A stretch of 64,000 bases of DNA from Caulobacter sp. CCUG 60055 (GCF_022750545.1 NZ_PUIC01000017.1:45302-109301); one strand, 5' to 3'. Shown: positions 32,397 to 42,708, counted from the stretch's first letter. Translations and numbers: made by a program. The notes: a model not told the origin generated them from the letters alone.

Positions 32397-32471
32397 GGGC
32401 CGGTAGCTCAGTGGTAGAGCATTCGACTTTTAATCGAATGGTCCTGGGTTCGAGTCCCAGCCGGCCTACCA
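32397..32471 (+). tRNA. tRNA-Lys (anticodon TTT)
   Basis: A full cloverleaf is visible: acceptor GGGCCGG (32397-32403) pairs with CCGGCCT with one G-U, D-arm GCTC/GAGC, anticodon arm TTCGA/TCGAA with loop CTTTTAA (anticodon 32429-32431), and T-arm CTGGG-TTCGAGT-CCCAG. A genomic CCA ends it at 32471. Confidence 0.97.
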
Positions 32472-32522
32472 ATCCTTCGGGATGTCTGAACGAGCTCCCG
32501 CCTGCGGGCGGCTAAGCCCCGC

Positions 32523-33500
32523 CTAGCCGAAGTATCCGGACGCATCGACGAAGCGCCGCACCGCGTCCTGGTCGGAGAAGTCCAGTTCGATCATCGCGCG
32601 GACGGCCTCCTGCTTGTCCTTGGCCCGCCGGTAATAGCCCTCGCAGATCGCGTAGCCGACATAGTAGCCCAGGTCGCGGACGCCGAACGGATTGTCGGCG
32701 TTGCTGTAGAGCCAGGCGCCGTAGTCGCTGGCCATCATGTCCCGCGCGAACGCCGTCCTGATCGCGTCCGCATGGGCGGGGCCGTAGGCGACATAGGGCA
32801 GGGCGGGCAGGCGTCCGGTCGTCCGCTCGGCGACGAAGTCGGCGACGCCTTCGTACAGCGCCTGGGCCAACAAGGTGCGACGCTCGCCGCGCTCCTGCGT
32901 GTGCGTCAACTCGTGCATGACCAGGACGTCGATGTCGTCGAAGGGGCGGGCGGCGAAGTAGCGGGTCAGGGCGACGCGCAGCCGTTCCGGCGTCTCGGAG
33001 ACGTCGACGCCGTCGTCGCCGGTCGCCATCTCGGCGCCGATCAGCACCTTGTCGTCCAGGGTGGTTCCGCTCGACTTCAGCGCGCCGATCTCGAAATAGA
33101 CCGTCGCCGGCCGAAGCGCGGGATAGAGGGCGCGAAAGCGGTCCAGGCCGGGCTGGAGCCGGGGGAGGAGGCCCTTCACCCGCGCGGTTCGCGGACGCGC
33201 GGTCTCCCAGAAGCGCGGATAGGCGCGGACGGCGTCGACATAGGACTGGGCCGTGTAGCCCTTGGCCTGCATGAAGGCGCGCAGGCCCGGCGTGCCGGGA
33301 TCGATATAGAGGCGCTGAAAGCGCTCGCGCTGCTCAGCCGGGTCCTGCGTCGCGCGCGCGGCGTCGTAGGCCGTCCAGAAACGGTCGACGTCGTCGGCGA
33401 CCACCGTCAGCGCGGCCGGCGGGGCCGGGGCGGCGAGGGCGCGTCCGGCGGCCAGGGCGGCGGCCAAGGCCAGGGCCAGGACGGATGTTTTGGCGGGCAT
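32523..33500 (-). CDS. Exported putative zinc metallopeptidase
   Basis: The ATG at 33500 (GGAGG 5 bases upstream) gives 325 residues with a signal peptide ending near GRALAAPAP. VMHELTHTQ is an HExxH zinc-binding site, in which the two His and the Glu are the expected ligands and base, and a later EGVADFVAERTTG could supply the third ligand Glu. This pattern resembles DUF2268-type predicted Zn proteases. A longer frame to 33566 adds 22 residues before the signal and is rejected. Substrate unknown. Confidence 0.75.
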   Translation of the reverse strand: MPAKTSVLALALAAALAAGRALAAPAPPAALTVVADDVDRFWTAYDAARATQDPAEQRERFQRLYIDPGTPGLRAFMQAKGYTAQSYVDAVRAYPRFWETARPRTARVKGLLPRLQPGLDRFRALYPALRPATVYFEIGALKSSGTTLDDKVLIGAEMATGDDGVDVSETPERLRVALTRYFAARPFDDIDVLVMHELTHTQERGERRTLLAQALYEGVADFVAERTTGRLPALPYVAYGPAHADAIRTAFARDMMASDYGAWLYSNADNPFGVRDLGYYVGYAICEGYYRRAKDKQEAVRAMIELDFSDQDAVRRFVDASGYFG

Positions 33501-33818
33501 GACGCCTCCCGAATTCATGGATTGATCGCCGCCGGCGAAGGCATGGTCAAATGAAGCCGTGGTCATGTTCGACGGCTCGGCAAGACCGGCGCACGGCGGT
33601 GTGACTTGACGCCCGCCGGGCCGTCGCCCTCAACTGGTCGTCATCGGCCAGTTTTTCTGGGCGTCGACGCAGGAAAATCTAGATTGACCCCCCTTGGCCG
33701 GTAGGAATTATCGGCGCGCTTTCAAACGGGCGGCGGCGAGGAGATCGAATGCGGCCAATGATGCAGCGCGCGGGGCGTCCCGCGCCCGGACAGCCGCAGG
33801 CCGCCGCGTAATCCATCC
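33501..33818. other. Intergenic region before cysT: hairpin and possible promoter
   Basis: AACTGGTCG-TCAT-CGGCCAGTT (33632-33653) forms a 9-base stem (one G-T) followed by TTTCT, terminator-like on the plus strand, although no plus-strand gene ends nearby. Downstream, TTGACC (33684-33689) and AATTAT (33706-33711) with a 16-base spacer could be a vegetative promoter for cysTWA. The divergent peptidase promoter should also be here. Otherwise nothing further is seen. Confidence 0.4.
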
Positions 33819-34706
33819 ATGAGCGTATCGTCTCCAACCGCAGCCGCCGACGGCCGGCCTCAGCCCCGCCCGCCCGCCCGTCCGCCGCTGTTCCGGCGCA
33901 GGACGGCGATCCCCGGGTTCGGCCTGACCATGGGCGTGACCCTGACGATCCTGTCGGTGATCGTGCTGATTCCGCTGTCGGCGGTGGCGATCAAGTCGGC
34001 GGGGCTGGGTTTCGACGGCTTCCTGGCGGCCGCCTTCTCGGAGCGGGCGCTGCGGGCCTATCAGCTTTCCTTTGGGGCCTCGCTGGTCGCGGCGGTGGTC
34101 AACGGCCTGTTCGGCGCCCTGACCGCCTGGGCCCTCGTGCGTTATGAGTTTCCCGGCAAGGCGGTGATCAACGCCGTGGTCGACCTGCCGTTCGCCCTGC
34201 CGACGGCGGTGGCCGGCATCGCCCTGGCCTCGCTCTACGCCCCCACCGGCTGGGTCGGGGCCAAGCTGGCGATGGTCGGGATCAAGGCGGCCTACAATCC
34301 GGTCGGCGTCGTCATCGCCCTGACCTTCATCGGCCTGCCCTTCGTGGTCCGCACGCTGGAGCCGGTGCTGCGCGACCTGGCCGCCGACGTCGAGGAGGCC
34401 GCCGCCAGCCTCGGCGCCGGGCGGCTGTCGATCATCGGCCGGGTGATCCTGCCGGCCCTGGCGCCCGCTTGGCTGACCGGTTTCGCCATGGCCTTCGCGC
34501 GCGGGGTCGGCGAGTACGGCTCGGTGATCTTCATCGCCGGCAACATGCCGTTCAAGTCTGAGATCGCGCCCCTGCTGATCATCATCCAGCTGGAGCAGTA
34601 CCAGTACGGGGCCGCCGCGACGATCGCCGTGGTGATGCTGGGCGTTTCGTTCCTGATGTTGCTGGTCATCAACGCCATCCAGGCCTGGGCGAGGAGGTTC
34701 GTTTGA
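33819..34706 (+). CDS. cysT: Sulfate ABC transporter permease CysT
   Basis: The 295-residue membrane protein has about six helices and the inner-membrane permease loop [21 protein letters not shown] that contacts the ATPase (EAA motif). Running order with cysW and cysA is that of sulfate/thiosulfate importers. The N-terminal ~30 residues are Pro/Arg-rich and cytoplasmic. Start at ATG 33819; no strong ribosome-binding site is visible. The sulfate-binding protein gene is not in this window. Confidence 0.93.
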   Translation: MSVSSPTAAADGRPQPRPPARPPLFRRRTAIPGFGLTMGVTLTILSVIVLIPLSAVAIKSAGLGFDGFLAAAFSERALRAYQLSFGASLVAAVVNGLFGALTAWALVRYEFPGKAVINAVVDLPFALPTAVAGIALASLYAPTGWVGAKLAMVGIKAAYNPVGVVIALTFIGLPFVVRTLEPVLRDLAADVEEAAASLGAGRLSIIGRVILPALAPAWLTGFAMAFARGVGEYGSVIFIAGNMPFKSEIAPLLIIIQLEQYQYGAAATIAVVMLGVSFLMLLVINAIQAWARRFV

Positions 34707-35581
34707 CCGCGCCCGTCACCCGTAACGCCCGCCGGGCCACCGAGGACCCGCTGTGGATCCGCGTGCTGGTGCTCGGCGTCGTCCTGGTCTTCCTGGCCGC
34801 CGTCCTGATCCTGCCGCTGGGCGCGGTGTTCGCCGAGGCGCTGCGCAAGGGGGCGGGGGCCGCCCTGGCCGCCGTCTCGACGCCGGACGCCCTGGCGGCC
34901 GTCAAGCTGACCCTGCTGACCGCCGCCATAGCCGTGCCGTTCAACGCCCTGTTCGGCCTTTGCGCCTCTTGGGCGGTGGCTAAGCACGACTTTCCCGGCA
35001 AGGCGCTGCTGATCACCCTGATCGACCTGCCGTTCTCGGTGTCGCCCGTCGTCGCCGGCCTGATCTACGTGCTGGTGTTCGGCGCTCAGGGCTGGTTCGG
35101 CGAGACGCTGCTCGACCACGACGTCAAGATCATCTTCGCCGTGCCGGGCATCGTGCTGGCGACCGTGTTCGTCACCTTTCCCTTCGTCGCCCGCGAACTG
35201 ATCCCGCTGATGCAGGAGCAAGGCTCCGACGAGGAGCAGGCCGCCGTTTCGATGGGGGCGGGCGGGCTGACCACCTTCTGGCGGGTCACCACGCCGAACA
35301 TCCGCTGGGGGCTGCTGTACGGCGTGCTGCTGTGCAACGCCCGGGCCATGGGCGAGTTCGGCGCGGTGTCGGTGGTCTCGGGCCACATCCGCGGCCTGAC
35401 CAACACCATGCCGCTGCACGTCGAGATCCTCTACAACGAGTACGATTTCGTCGGCGCCTTCGCCGTGGCGGCGCTGCTTTGCCTGCTGGCCATCGTGACG
35501 CTGGTGCTCAAGTCGATCCTCGAGATCGTCCAGCCGCAGGTCCACGCCGCCAACCACGTCCGGCCCGGCGCGCCGCACTGA
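34703..35581 (+). CDS. cysW: Sulfate ABC transporter permease CysW
   Basis: The 292-residue permease has the EAA loop [22 protein letters not shown] and [16 protein letters not shown], the CysW signature region. It starts at a TTG (34703-34705) overlapping the cysT stop, TTGA, with GAGGAGG 6 bases upstream; no nearer ATG exists in frame. Translational coupling with cysT is therefore likely. It pairs with CysT to form the membrane channel driven by CysA. Confidence 0.93.
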   Translation: MTAPVTRNARRATEDPLWIRVLVLGVVLVFLAAVLILPLGAVFAEALRKGAGAALAAVSTPDALAAVKLTLLTAAIAVPFNALFGLCASWAVAKHDFPGKALLITLIDLPFSVSPVVAGLIYVLVFGAQGWFGETLLDHDVKIIFAVPGIVLATVFVTFPFVARELIPLMQEQGSDEEQAAVSMGAGGLTTFWRVTTPNIRWGLLYGVLLCNARAMGEFGAVSVVSGHIRGLTNTMPLHVEILYNEYDFVGAFAVAALLCLLAIVTLVLKSILEIVQPQVHAANHVRPGAPH

Positions 35582-35600
35582 TCCGGAGACGATCCCGTTC

Positions 35601-36635
35601 ATGACCATCTCTATCCGATCGGTGGACAAGCGGTTCGGGCGCTATCCGGCGCTCAACAGCGTCAGCCTCGACATTCGCGACGGCGAGCTGCTGGCCCTGC
35701 TCGGGCCGTCGGGCTCGGGCAAGACCACCCTGCTGCGCGTCATCGCCGGCCTGGAGTTCCCCGACCGGGGGCAGGTGCTGTTCGAAGACGAGGACGTCAC
35801 CTATCTCAACGCCGCCGCCCGGCGGGTCGGCTTCGTGTTCCAGCAGTACGCGCTGTTCAAGCACATGACGGTGGCCAAGAACGTCGCGTTCGGCCTGGAC
35901 GTGCGCAAGCGCCGCGAGCGGCCGTCGCGGCCGGAGATCGCCGCCCGGGTCGACGAACTGCTCGGCTTGGTCGAACTGGGCGGGCTGGGCCGGCGCTTTC
36001 CCTCGCAGCTGTCGGGGGGGCAGCGCCAGCGGGTCGCCTTGGCCCGGGCGCTGGCCGTTTCGCCGCGGGTGCTGCTGCTGGACGAACCGTTCGGCGCCCT
36101 CGACGCCACGGTCCGCAAGTCGCTGCGCCGCGAGCTGCGGCGCATCCACGACGCCACCGGCGTCACCACCATCTTCGTCACTCACGACCAGGAGGAGGCG
36201 CTGGAGCTGGCTGACCGCGTGGCCATCCTCAACGCCGGCCGCATCGAGCAGGTGGGAACGCCCGACGAGGTCCATGACCGTCCGGCCAGCCCCTTCGTCT
36301 GCGGCTTCGTGGGCGAGGCCAACCGCTTCGAGGGGCGGGTGGAGGGGGCGCGCTTCGCCAGCGGTCCCGTCGTTCTGGCGGCGGAGGGCGTCCGCGACGG
36401 GGCGGCGACGGCGTTCGTGCGGCCGCATCAGCTCGCCCTGGCCGAGCCAGGACGCGGCTTCGAGGTGACCGTGGACCGCCTGACGGTCCAGGGCCCTGTC
36501 GGCGTCATCGAGGGGCGCACGGCCGACGGGCAGCGCATCGAGGCCAGCTTCGCGCGCAAGGACCTGGGCGGGGTCGAGGTGCGCTCGACCCTGCGGCTGG
36601 CCGCCGACCACGCGCACGTGTTCCCGGACGCCTGA
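35601..36635 (+). CDS. cysA: Sulfate ABC transporter ATPase CysA
   Basis: The 344-residue ATPase has Walker A GPSGSGKT (residues 35-42), signature [15 protein letters not shown] (from about 136) and Walker [14 protein letters not shown] (from about 157). The H-loop is in [15 protein letters not shown]. The C-terminal 100 residues form the regulatory domain typical of CysA ([17 protein letters not shown]). It hydrolyses ATP to power sulfate/thiosulfate uptake through CysTW. It starts 19 bases after cysW with a GGAGA site. Confidence 0.96.
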   Translation: MTISIRSVDKRFGRYPALNSVSLDIRDGELLALLGPSGSGKTTLLRVIAGLEFPDRGQVLFEDEDVTYLNAAARRVGFVFQQYALFKHMTVAKNVAFGLDVRKRRERPSRPEIAARVDELLGLVELGGLGRRFPSQLSGGQRQRVALARALAVSPRVLLLDEPFGALDATVRKSLRRELRRIHDATGVTTIFVTHDQEEALELADRVAILNAGRIEQVGTPDEVHDRPASPFVCGFVGEANRFEGRVEGARFASGPVVLAAEGVRDGAATAFVRPHQLALAEPGRGFEVTVDRLTVQGPVGVIEGRTADGQRIEASFARKDLGGVEVRSTLRLAADHAHVFPDA

Positions 36636-36953
36636 ACGGTTGCGACAATTTATCGCTTCCCGTTTAACGGGAAATATACGCTGACCGCGTTATCGTGCGA
36701 GGGTCGGCGCGCGTATGCGCGAAGGAACACCGACTGCAGGCGCGGAGCCGTGATGCGGCGCGCCAATGGAAACTCATACTTCTTCTGTAAGTATTGAGCG
36801 CTGATCTGCGCGTATTCTGTCACCAACTATGGTACGTCAAATAGATTACGACACCTTCGGTAGTAATTTTGGCAGAAGCCCGTTCTGAATTAACGGGATG
36901 TTTTTCTAATATGGGTAGAGTTCAGGCCTAAGGCGCAACATGGGAGATCTTGA
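36636..36953. other. A/T-richer intergenic region bounded by two CCCGTT/AACGGG inverted repeats
   Basis: No gene is seen in these 318 bases, which are clearly lower in GC than their surroundings. TTCCCGTT-T-AACGGGAA (36657-36673) is a perfect 8-base palindrome just after cysA. CCCGTT-N7-AACGGG followed by ATG-TTTTTCT (36879-36907) lies about 50 bases before the tadE-like start; it is terminator-like. Shared arms suggest one element in two copies. Confidence 0.45.
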
Positions 36954-37382
36954 ATGATCGTCCTGAGGCGGTGGTTTGGGGCTTGGCTTTCTCGCAATGA
37001 CGGGACCGCCGCGGTCGAATTCGCGATCGTCGGCCCACTGTTTCTAGTGCTGTTGTCCGGGATTATCTCGTACGGCGGATATTTCTGGCTCGCCCACGCG
37101 CTCCAGCAGATCGCCAACGACGCCGCGCGCGTGGCGGTGGCCGGCCTGGACGCCAACGAGCGGCAGACGCTGGCCCAGGGCGTGCTGCAGAACGAGATGA
37201 CCAGCTACGCCTATCTGAACGCTAAGGCGGCCAAGGTCAGCGTCAACAGCCAGCCGCAATCCCTCACCGTACAGATCTCCTACGACGCCTCCGGTTCGCC
37301 GTTCTGGGCGCTGACCAAGCTGGTCCCGATGCCGGCCACGACCATCCAGAGGTCAGCCGTCATCCAGTTGGGAGGCTACTGA
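36954..37382 (+). CDS. TadE-like pilus assembly protein
   Basis: The 142-residue protein begins MIVLRRWFGAWLSRNDGTAAVEFAIVGPLFLVLL, the TadE start in which a short basic leader precedes G-x(2)-AVEFAIV and a hydrophobic helix. TadE pseudopilins are processed by a prepilin peptidase and assemble with Flp pili. The rest includes ALQQIANDAARVAVAGLD. GGGAG upstream fits the ATG at 36954. Stop and next start overlap (TGATG). Other tad genes are not present in the window. Confidence 0.85.
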   Translation: MIVLRRWFGAWLSRNDGTAAVEFAIVGPLFLVLLSGIISYGGYFWLAHALQQIANDAARVAVAGLDANERQTLAQGVLQNEMTSYAYLNAKAAKVSVNSQPQSLTVQISYDASGSPFWALTKLVPMPATTIQRSAVIQLGGY

Positions 37383-39049
37383 TGCGTCGATGGCTGCATC
37401 GTTTCGCGCAGGACCGGCGCGGCGCGGTCTCGGTGATCGCCGCCGTCTCCTGCGTGTTGATCCTGGTCTGCGCCGCCCTGGCGGTGGATCTGGGTTCGGT
37501 GTTCCTGCAAAGCCGCAAGCTGCAGGGCGCGGCCGACCTCGCGGCCCTCGCCGCCGCCCGCGACCTACCGAACGCCACGGCGGCGGCCCAGGCGACGGCC
37601 GCGGCCAACGCCCTGGGCTCCAACGTCATGGTCAACGTGGTGACGGGCGTCTACACGCCCGACCGCACCGTGCCGGCGGCCCAACGTTTCCAGGCCAACG
37701 CCGCCTCGCCCAACGCCGCCCGCGTGACGGTGAACAGCAAGGCCGACCTGTTCTTCGGCGCCGCCATCCTCGGCAAGCCGCAGATCGACATCAGCCGCAC
37801 CGCCACGGCCGCCAGCGCCCAGCTGGCCAGCTTCTCGATCGGCACGCGGCTGCTGTCGCTGCAAGGCGGCGTCGCCAACTCGCTGCTGAGTGCCCTGACC
37901 GGCAGCCAGATCAACCTGTCGGTGATGGACTACAACCAGCTGGCCAACACCAACATCAACCTCTTCCAGTACATCGACGCCCTGCGGGCCGACCTGAAGC
38001 TGGTCGGCGTCTCGTACGACACGGTGCTGAACTCGAACGTCACCACCGGCCGCGCGCTCAAGGTGCTGTCGGACCTGCTGAACACCAACGGCCAGGATTC
38101 GGCCGCCCTGGCGGTGCGTCAGATCGCCAACGCCGCCGGCGACCTCATCCCGGCCGACCTCAACAAGATCATCAGCCTTGGCCCCTACGCCCAGCAGGAC
38201 CATATCGCCGGCGGCTCCGGCGCCGACATCAAACTCAGCGCCCTCGACATGGCCAACGCCATCCTGACCCTGTCGGAGGGCGGGCGTCAGGTGAAGCTGA
38301 CCCTGGGCGCCAACGTCGGCGGCCTGGCCAATGTCGACGTCTGGCTGGGGATCGGCGAGCCGCCGAACAACTCCCCCTGGATCGCCATCACCGACAAGAA
38401 CACCGTGGTGGTCAGCACCGCCCAGACCCGCCTCTACATCAACGCCCAGGTGCTGCCGTCCGGCAGCGCCCTGAACGGCACGGGCGCCGGGCTGATCAAC
38501 CTGCCGATCTTCGTCGAGGCCGCTTCCGGCCAGGCCAAGCTGGCGGCGATCAACTGCACCAGCGGCTCGCGCTCGGCCACCCTGGCGGTCAAGCCCAGCA
38601 TCGGCCAGGCGGCCATCGGCCAGATCGACGTGACCAAGATCAACGACTTCACCAAGCCGATGACGGTCAATCCGGCCATGCTGCTCAACCTGCTGATCCT
38701 GCAGGCCACCGCCCAGGCCCAGGTCAATCTGGGCGGGGTGACCTGGCAGAACGTCACCTTCAGCCAGGCGGACATCGACGCGGGGACGATCAAGACGGTG
38801 TCGTCCAACGACCTGCTGCAAGGGGTGGTCTCGTCCCTGCTCAGCAACATCAGCCTGAACGTCAGCCTGCTCGGCCTCAACATCGGCGTCGGCCCCATCG
38901 TGTCCGCCCTGGGCGCGACCCTGGCGCCGGTCGCCGCGCCGCTGGACGGCGTGGTCAGCGCCCTGACCAGCCTGCTCGGGGTCCATCTGGGGCAGGCCGA
39001 CGTCAAGGTGAACGGCCTGCGCTGCCAGGACGCCGCCCTGGTCGCCTGA
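37382..39049 (+). CDS. TadG-like pilus-associated protein
   Basis: The 555-residue protein starts with a basic leader and a hydrophobic helix (RRGAVSVIAAVSCVLILVCAALAVDLGSVF), then LQGAADLAALAAARDLP. This is the TadG-type N-terminus, where the membrane helix anchors a large periplasmic part. The C-terminal ~500 residues are beta-rich and repetitive (GVSYDTVLNSNV, LGANVGGLANVDVWLG). It lacks an obvious von Willebrand MIDAS motif found in some TadG proteins. Coupled to the TadE-like gene by a TGATG overlap. Confidence 0.82.
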   Translation: MRRWLHRFAQDRRGAVSVIAAVSCVLILVCAALAVDLGSVFLQSRKLQGAADLAALAAARDLPNATAAAQATAAANALGSNVMVNVVTGVYTPDRTVPAAQRFQANAASPNAARVTVNSKADLFFGAAILGKPQIDISRTATAASAQLASFSIGTRLLSLQGGVANSLLSALTGSQINLSVMDYNQLANTNINLFQYIDALRADLKLVGVSYDTVLNSNVTTGRALKVLSDLLNTNGQDSAALAVRQIANAAGDLIPADLNKIISLGPYAQQDHIAGGSGADIKLSALDMANAILTLSEGGRQVKLTLGANVGGLANVDVWLGIGEPPNNSPWIAITDKNTVVVSTAQTRLYINAQVLPSGSALNGTGAGLINLPIFVEAASGQAKLAAINCTSGSRSATLAVKPSIGQAAIGQIDVTKINDFTKPMTVNPAMLLNLLILQATAQAQVNLGGVTWQNVTFSQADIDAGTIKTVSSNDLLQGVVSSLLSNISLNVSLLGLNIGVGPIVSALGATLAPVAAPLDGVVSALTSLLGVHLGQADVKVNGLRCQDAALVA

Positions 39050-39058
39050 CCTGCGGCG

Positions 39059-40033
39059 TTATTGCTGCTGTTGCTGCTGCTGGTCGCGGAACAGCGCCGC
39101 CGCCCGCCTGCGGCCCTCGGCGGCGAAGGTCGGCCGGGCCACGCGCAGGAACTCCGGCTCGGCGACGGCGGTGCGGGCGCGGCGGACCGAGACCTCGACC
39201 AGCAGCTGGCTCTCGGCCTCGCCCTTGTAGACCCCGCGCGAGGGCGGCACGTCGCCATAGTCGCGGCCGACCGCCACCGCCACGTGCCGCTCGCCGGCCA
39301 GGACGTTGTTGGTCGGGTCGAAGCCGACCCAGCGCAGCGACGGCAGGAACACCTCCACCCAGGCGTGGGTGGCGTCGGGATCGGAGCGGTCGCCGCCCTC
39401 GGAGCGGTCGGTGAACAGGTAGCCCGACACGTAGCGGGCCGGCACGCCCCACAGCCGGCAGATCGCGATCATGATGTGCGCGAAGTCCTGGCAGACGCCG
39501 CGCCCGGCCGCCAGGGCCTGGTCGATGGGGCTGTCGGCCTCGGTGACGCCGGGCTGGTATTCGAAGGCGTCGTAGATGCGCCGCGCCAGGGCGTGCGCCG
39601 CCGACAGCGGGTCGAGGCGGCGCAGGGCGTCGACGTCGTGCCGCCGCATGAAGCCGCGCAACGCCTCGGTCGGCGCGGCGAAGCCCTGCTGGCGCAGGAA
39701 GTCGAAGCAGTCGCCCTGGACGAACTCGCTGCGCAGCCGGTCCCACTCGCCCCGGTCCAGCGCCTCGGGCAGCGGCGGGTGGGGGAAGGTCTCGACCGCC
39801 GAGCGCGCCTGCACCGTCAGGCGCTCGTGCGGCTGCGGCACGTCGAAGTGATAGACGGCGTTGCCGTAGGCGTCGGCGTAGGAGAACAGCTGCGCGGCCG
39901 GGGCGAGGTCCAGTTCGAAGGTGATCAGGCGCTGGCTGCCGGCCTTCTGGGGCTGCATCCACAGCTCCATGACGCTTTCGCGCACCGGCTCGGCGTAGTG
40001 GTACTCGGTGAGGTGGCGGATCTCCAGCAGCAT
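39059..40033 (-). CDS. Transglutaminase-like protein with polyglutamine tail
   Basis: The 324-residue protein has the papain-like triad C181 in GVCQDFAH, H223 in THAWVEVF and D239 in GFDPTNN. Its N-terminal half is a beta domain typical of this type (LEIRHLTEYHYAEPV). It is the last gene of a unit with an alpha-E protein and a circularly permuted ATP-grasp protein; the set recurs in many proteobacteria and is thought to make or modify a peptide, function unproven. The C-terminus ends in seven Gln from CAG/CAA repeats. Confidence 0.88.
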   Translation of the reverse strand: MLLEIRHLTEYHYAEPVRESVMELWMQPQKAGSQRLITFELDLAPAAQLFSYADAYGNAVYHFDVPQPHERLTVQARSAVETFPHPPLPEALDRGEWDRLRSEFVQGDCFDFLRQQGFAAPTEALRGFMRRHDVDALRRLDPLSAAHALARRIYDAFEYQPGVTEADSPIDQALAAGRGVCQDFAHIMIAICRLWGVPARYVSGYLFTDRSEGGDRSDPDATHAWVEVFLPSLRWVGFDPTNNVLAGERHVAVAVGRDYGDVPPSRGVYKGEAESQLLVEVSVRRARTAVAEPEFLRVARPTFAAEGRRRAAALFRDQQQQQQQ

Positions 40034-40043
40034 GGCGGTCTCG

Positions 40044-40994
40044 CTAGGCGGGCAGTCGTTGTTCGAGCGGGTAGGCGACGAAGGTCTCGTAGACGCCCTG
40101 GTGGATGCGGGCGCACTCGTCGCTGACCGTGCGCAGCAAGGGGCCGGCGCCCGAGGCCGTCAGCTCCTTGGGATCGGCGAAGGCGAGCCGGGCGTTCAGG
40201 CGTCCCGCCAGCCGCTCGGGCCCGGCGTGGGCGGCGGCTTCGGCGTGCCGGCCGAGGCGCAGCAGGTGGGTTTCGATCTGGGCGGCGGCGAAGCGCACCG
40301 AGTGGGGGAAGTCCTCGTCGAACAGCAGGAACTCCAGGATGAACCGCGGCTGCAGGTCGGCGGTGTAGGCGCGCAGATAGGGCTCCAGCGCGCAGGCCAT
40401 GCGCAGCAGGCTCATCTGCGCCAGGTGGTCCTGCAAAGGCTTGCCGCCGGCGGCCTCGCCGAAACAGACGTCGAGCAGCCGGCCGATCAGCTGCGCCCGC
40501 TCCAGATAGACCCCCAGCAGCAGGAACCGCCAGCCTTCGCCATGGCTCATGGTGGCGTCGGCCGCGCCCTTGAACAGGTGAAGGTCGGCGACGACGTCGT
40601 GGAGAAAGGCGGACTGGCCCCGGTCGAACTCAGCCTCGGCCTGCGGATCGATGATCCGCAGGTACAGCATGTTCAGCCGCTCCCAGGTCTCGGTGGTGAT
40701 CTGGTCGCGGACCTGGCGGGCGTTTTCTCGGCCCCTGGCCAGCGAACTGACCACCGAGCCGAGGTCGTCGCGGTCGAACACCATGGCTCGCACCGCCTCG
40801 AACGGGGTGCGGCCGGCCAAGTGCTCGTCGGGATCGCCGACGGCGGCCAGGGCCATGTGCGCGGCCTCGGCGGCGGCCTCGCTCTGCTCCAGGCTGGCCG
40901 TCAGCATGACGTTCGACAGCCGGCTGATGTGCTCGGCCCGCTCGATGTAGCGGCCGATCCAGTAGAGGCTGTCGGCGACGCGGGCGAGCATCAT
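40044..40994 (-). CDS. Alpha-E domain protein
   Basis: The 316-residue all-helical protein starts [22 protein letters not shown], a hallmark of the alpha-E family, and continues with [21 protein letters not shown] and [20 protein letters not shown]. The biochemical role is unknown, but it always pairs with ATP-grasp and transglutaminase-like partners. Its start overlaps the ATP-grasp stop by 4 bases (40991-40994). The next gene follows 10 bases downstream. Confidence 0.9.
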   Translation of the reverse strand: MMLARVADSLYWIGRYIERAEHISRLSNVMLTASLEQSEAAAEAAHMALAAVGDPDEHLAGRTPFEAVRAMVFDRDDLGSVVSSLARGRENARQVRDQITTETWERLNMLYLRIIDPQAEAEFDRGQSAFLHDVVADLHLFKGAADATMSHGEGWRFLLLGVYLERAQLIGRLLDVCFGEAAGGKPLQDHLAQMSLLRMACALEPYLRAYTADLQPRFILEFLLFDEDFPHSVRFAAAQIETHLLRLGRHAEAAAHAGPERLAGRLNARLAFADPKELTASGAGPLLRTVSDECARIHQGVYETFVAYPLEQRLPA

Positions 40995-42496
40995 GGCGGG
41001 GGCTCCCCGCCGTCGTCGTGCAGCACCCAAGTGTCCTTCGAGCCGCCGCCCTGGCTGGAGTTGACCACCAGCGAGCCGCGCCGGAGCGCCACCCGCGTCA
41101 GGGCGCCGGGCGTGACCACGGTGTGCTCGCCGCAGAGGATGAACGGGCGCAGGTCGACATGGCGCGGCTCGATGCGTCCGCCGGTCAGGCAGGGCGCGGT
41201 CGACAGCTGCACGGTGGGCTGGGCGATGTAGTTGTCGGGGGCGGCGCGCAGCCGCTCGGCGAAGGCCTCGCGCTCGGCGGCGCTGGCGTGGACGCCGATC
41301 AGCATGCCGTAGCCGCCGGATTCGCCGACTGCCTTGACCACCAGCTTGTCCAGGTTGGCGAGGACGTGGTCGAGCTGGGCCGGCTCGCGGCACAGATAGG
41401 TCTCGACATTGGGCAGGATCGGCTCCTCCGCCAGATAGTAGCGGATGATGTCGGGCACGTAGGCGTAGACCGCCTTGTCGTCGGCGACCCCGGCGCCGGG
41501 GGCGTTGGCGATGACCACGTTGCCGGCCCGATAGGCGTTGAACAGCCCGGCCGCGCCCAGCCCAGAATCGCGGCGGAAGGTGAGCGGGTCGATGAAGTCG
41601 TCGTCGACGCGGCGATAGATCACGTCCACCCGCCGCAGGCCGGTGGTGGTGCGCATGTAGACCATGTTGTCGTGCACCACGAGGTCGCGTCCCTCGACCA
41701 GCGGCGCGCCCATCAGCCGGGCGAGATAGGCGTGCTCGTAATAGGCCGAGTTGTAGACGCCGGGGGTCAGGACCACGACCTGCGGGCTGGGCCGCCAGTC
41801 GGCGGCCAGGCTCTTGAGCGTGGCCAGCAGCAGGTCGGGATAGCGCTCGACCGGGCGGACGCCGGCCGCCTTGAACGTCGCCGGGAAGGTGCGCTTGGAG
41901 GCGTCGCGGTTGGCCAGCATGTAAGACACGCCGGACGGGACGCGCAGGTTGTCCTCCAGCACCGCGAAGCGGCCGTCCTCGCCGCGGATCAGGTCGCTGC
42001 CGCAGACGTTGACATAGGCCTTGTGCGGCACGAACAGGCCGCGCATCTCGCGCCGGTACGACGGCGCGCCCAGCACCAGTTCGCGCGGCACGACGCCGTC
42101 CATCAGGATCTTCTGGTCGCCATAGACATCGGCGAGGAACAGGTTGAGGGCGGTCAGCCGCTGGGTCAGTCCGGCCTCGATCTGCGCCCATTCCTTCGCC
42201 GGGATGATTCGCGGAAAGAGATCGGTGGGGATGATCCGCTCGGTGGCGGCGTCGGCTCCGTAGACGGTGAAGGTGATGCCCTGCAGCAGGAACAGCTGCT
42301 CCAGCATGCGCTGGCGTTCGGCCAGCTCGGCGCTGGTGAGGGTGGCCATCCGGTCGTGCAGGGCGGCGTAGTGCGGCCGCACGCCGCCGTCGGCCGCGAA
42401 CATCTCGTCATAGGCCCGCCCGGGCGCGTAGGCGGCGGTCGGAAACAGTTGAGGGGCGGGGACGGCGTCGGCGTCTTGTATTTTGGGCTTGTTCAC
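40991..42496 (-). CDS. Circularly permuted ATP-grasp protein
   Basis: The 501-residue protein contains [41 protein letters not shown] and [16 protein letters not shown], typical of CP-ATP-grasp (DUF404/DUF407) proteins. [16 protein letters not shown] and [11 protein letters not shown] complete the ATP site. ATP-grasp enzymes join a carboxylate to an amine, so the unit may form a peptide-like bond. Start: GTG at 42496 with GGGGG 6 bases before it is preferred to a TTG at 42520. Confidence 0.88.
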   Translation of the reverse strand: MNKPKIQDADAVPAPQLFPTAAYAPGRAYDEMFAADGGVRPHYAALHDRMATLTSAELAERQRMLEQLFLLQGITFTVYGADAATERIIPTDLFPRIIPAKEWAQIEAGLTQRLTALNLFLADVYGDQKILMDGVVPRELVLGAPSYRREMRGLFVPHKAYVNVCGSDLIRGEDGRFAVLEDNLRVPSGVSYMLANRDASKRTFPATFKAAGVRPVERYPDLLLATLKSLAADWRPSPQVVVLTPGVYNSAYYEHAYLARLMGAPLVEGRDLVVHDNMVYMRTTTGLRRVDVIYRRVDDDFIDPLTFRRDSGLGAAGLFNAYRAGNVVIANAPGAGVADDKAVYAYVPDIIRYYLAEEPILPNVETYLCREPAQLDHVLANLDKLVVKAVGESGGYGMLIGVHASAAEREAFAERLRAAPDNYIAQPTVQLSTAPCLTGGRIEPRHVDLRPFILCGEHTVVTPGALTRVALRRGSLVVNSSQGGGSKDTWVLHDDGGEPPP

Positions 42497-42708
42497 GAAA
42501 CCCCCGCGCTGCGCCGCCAACCAGGCGGGGCGGCCTGGCCATCAGAGACTAAGCGTTCGGAACGGGAAGGGGTTTCAAGGCTTCTCGGGGGCCGTCGCAG
42601 GCCCGGCGCCCACAAAATAGGCGCCGATCAACCGAAGGTCGACAGCTTGGTCGTGACAGAGTCAAGAGGCGCGGCTAAACGAGGACTGGGGACCGGCAGG
42701 ATGATTGC

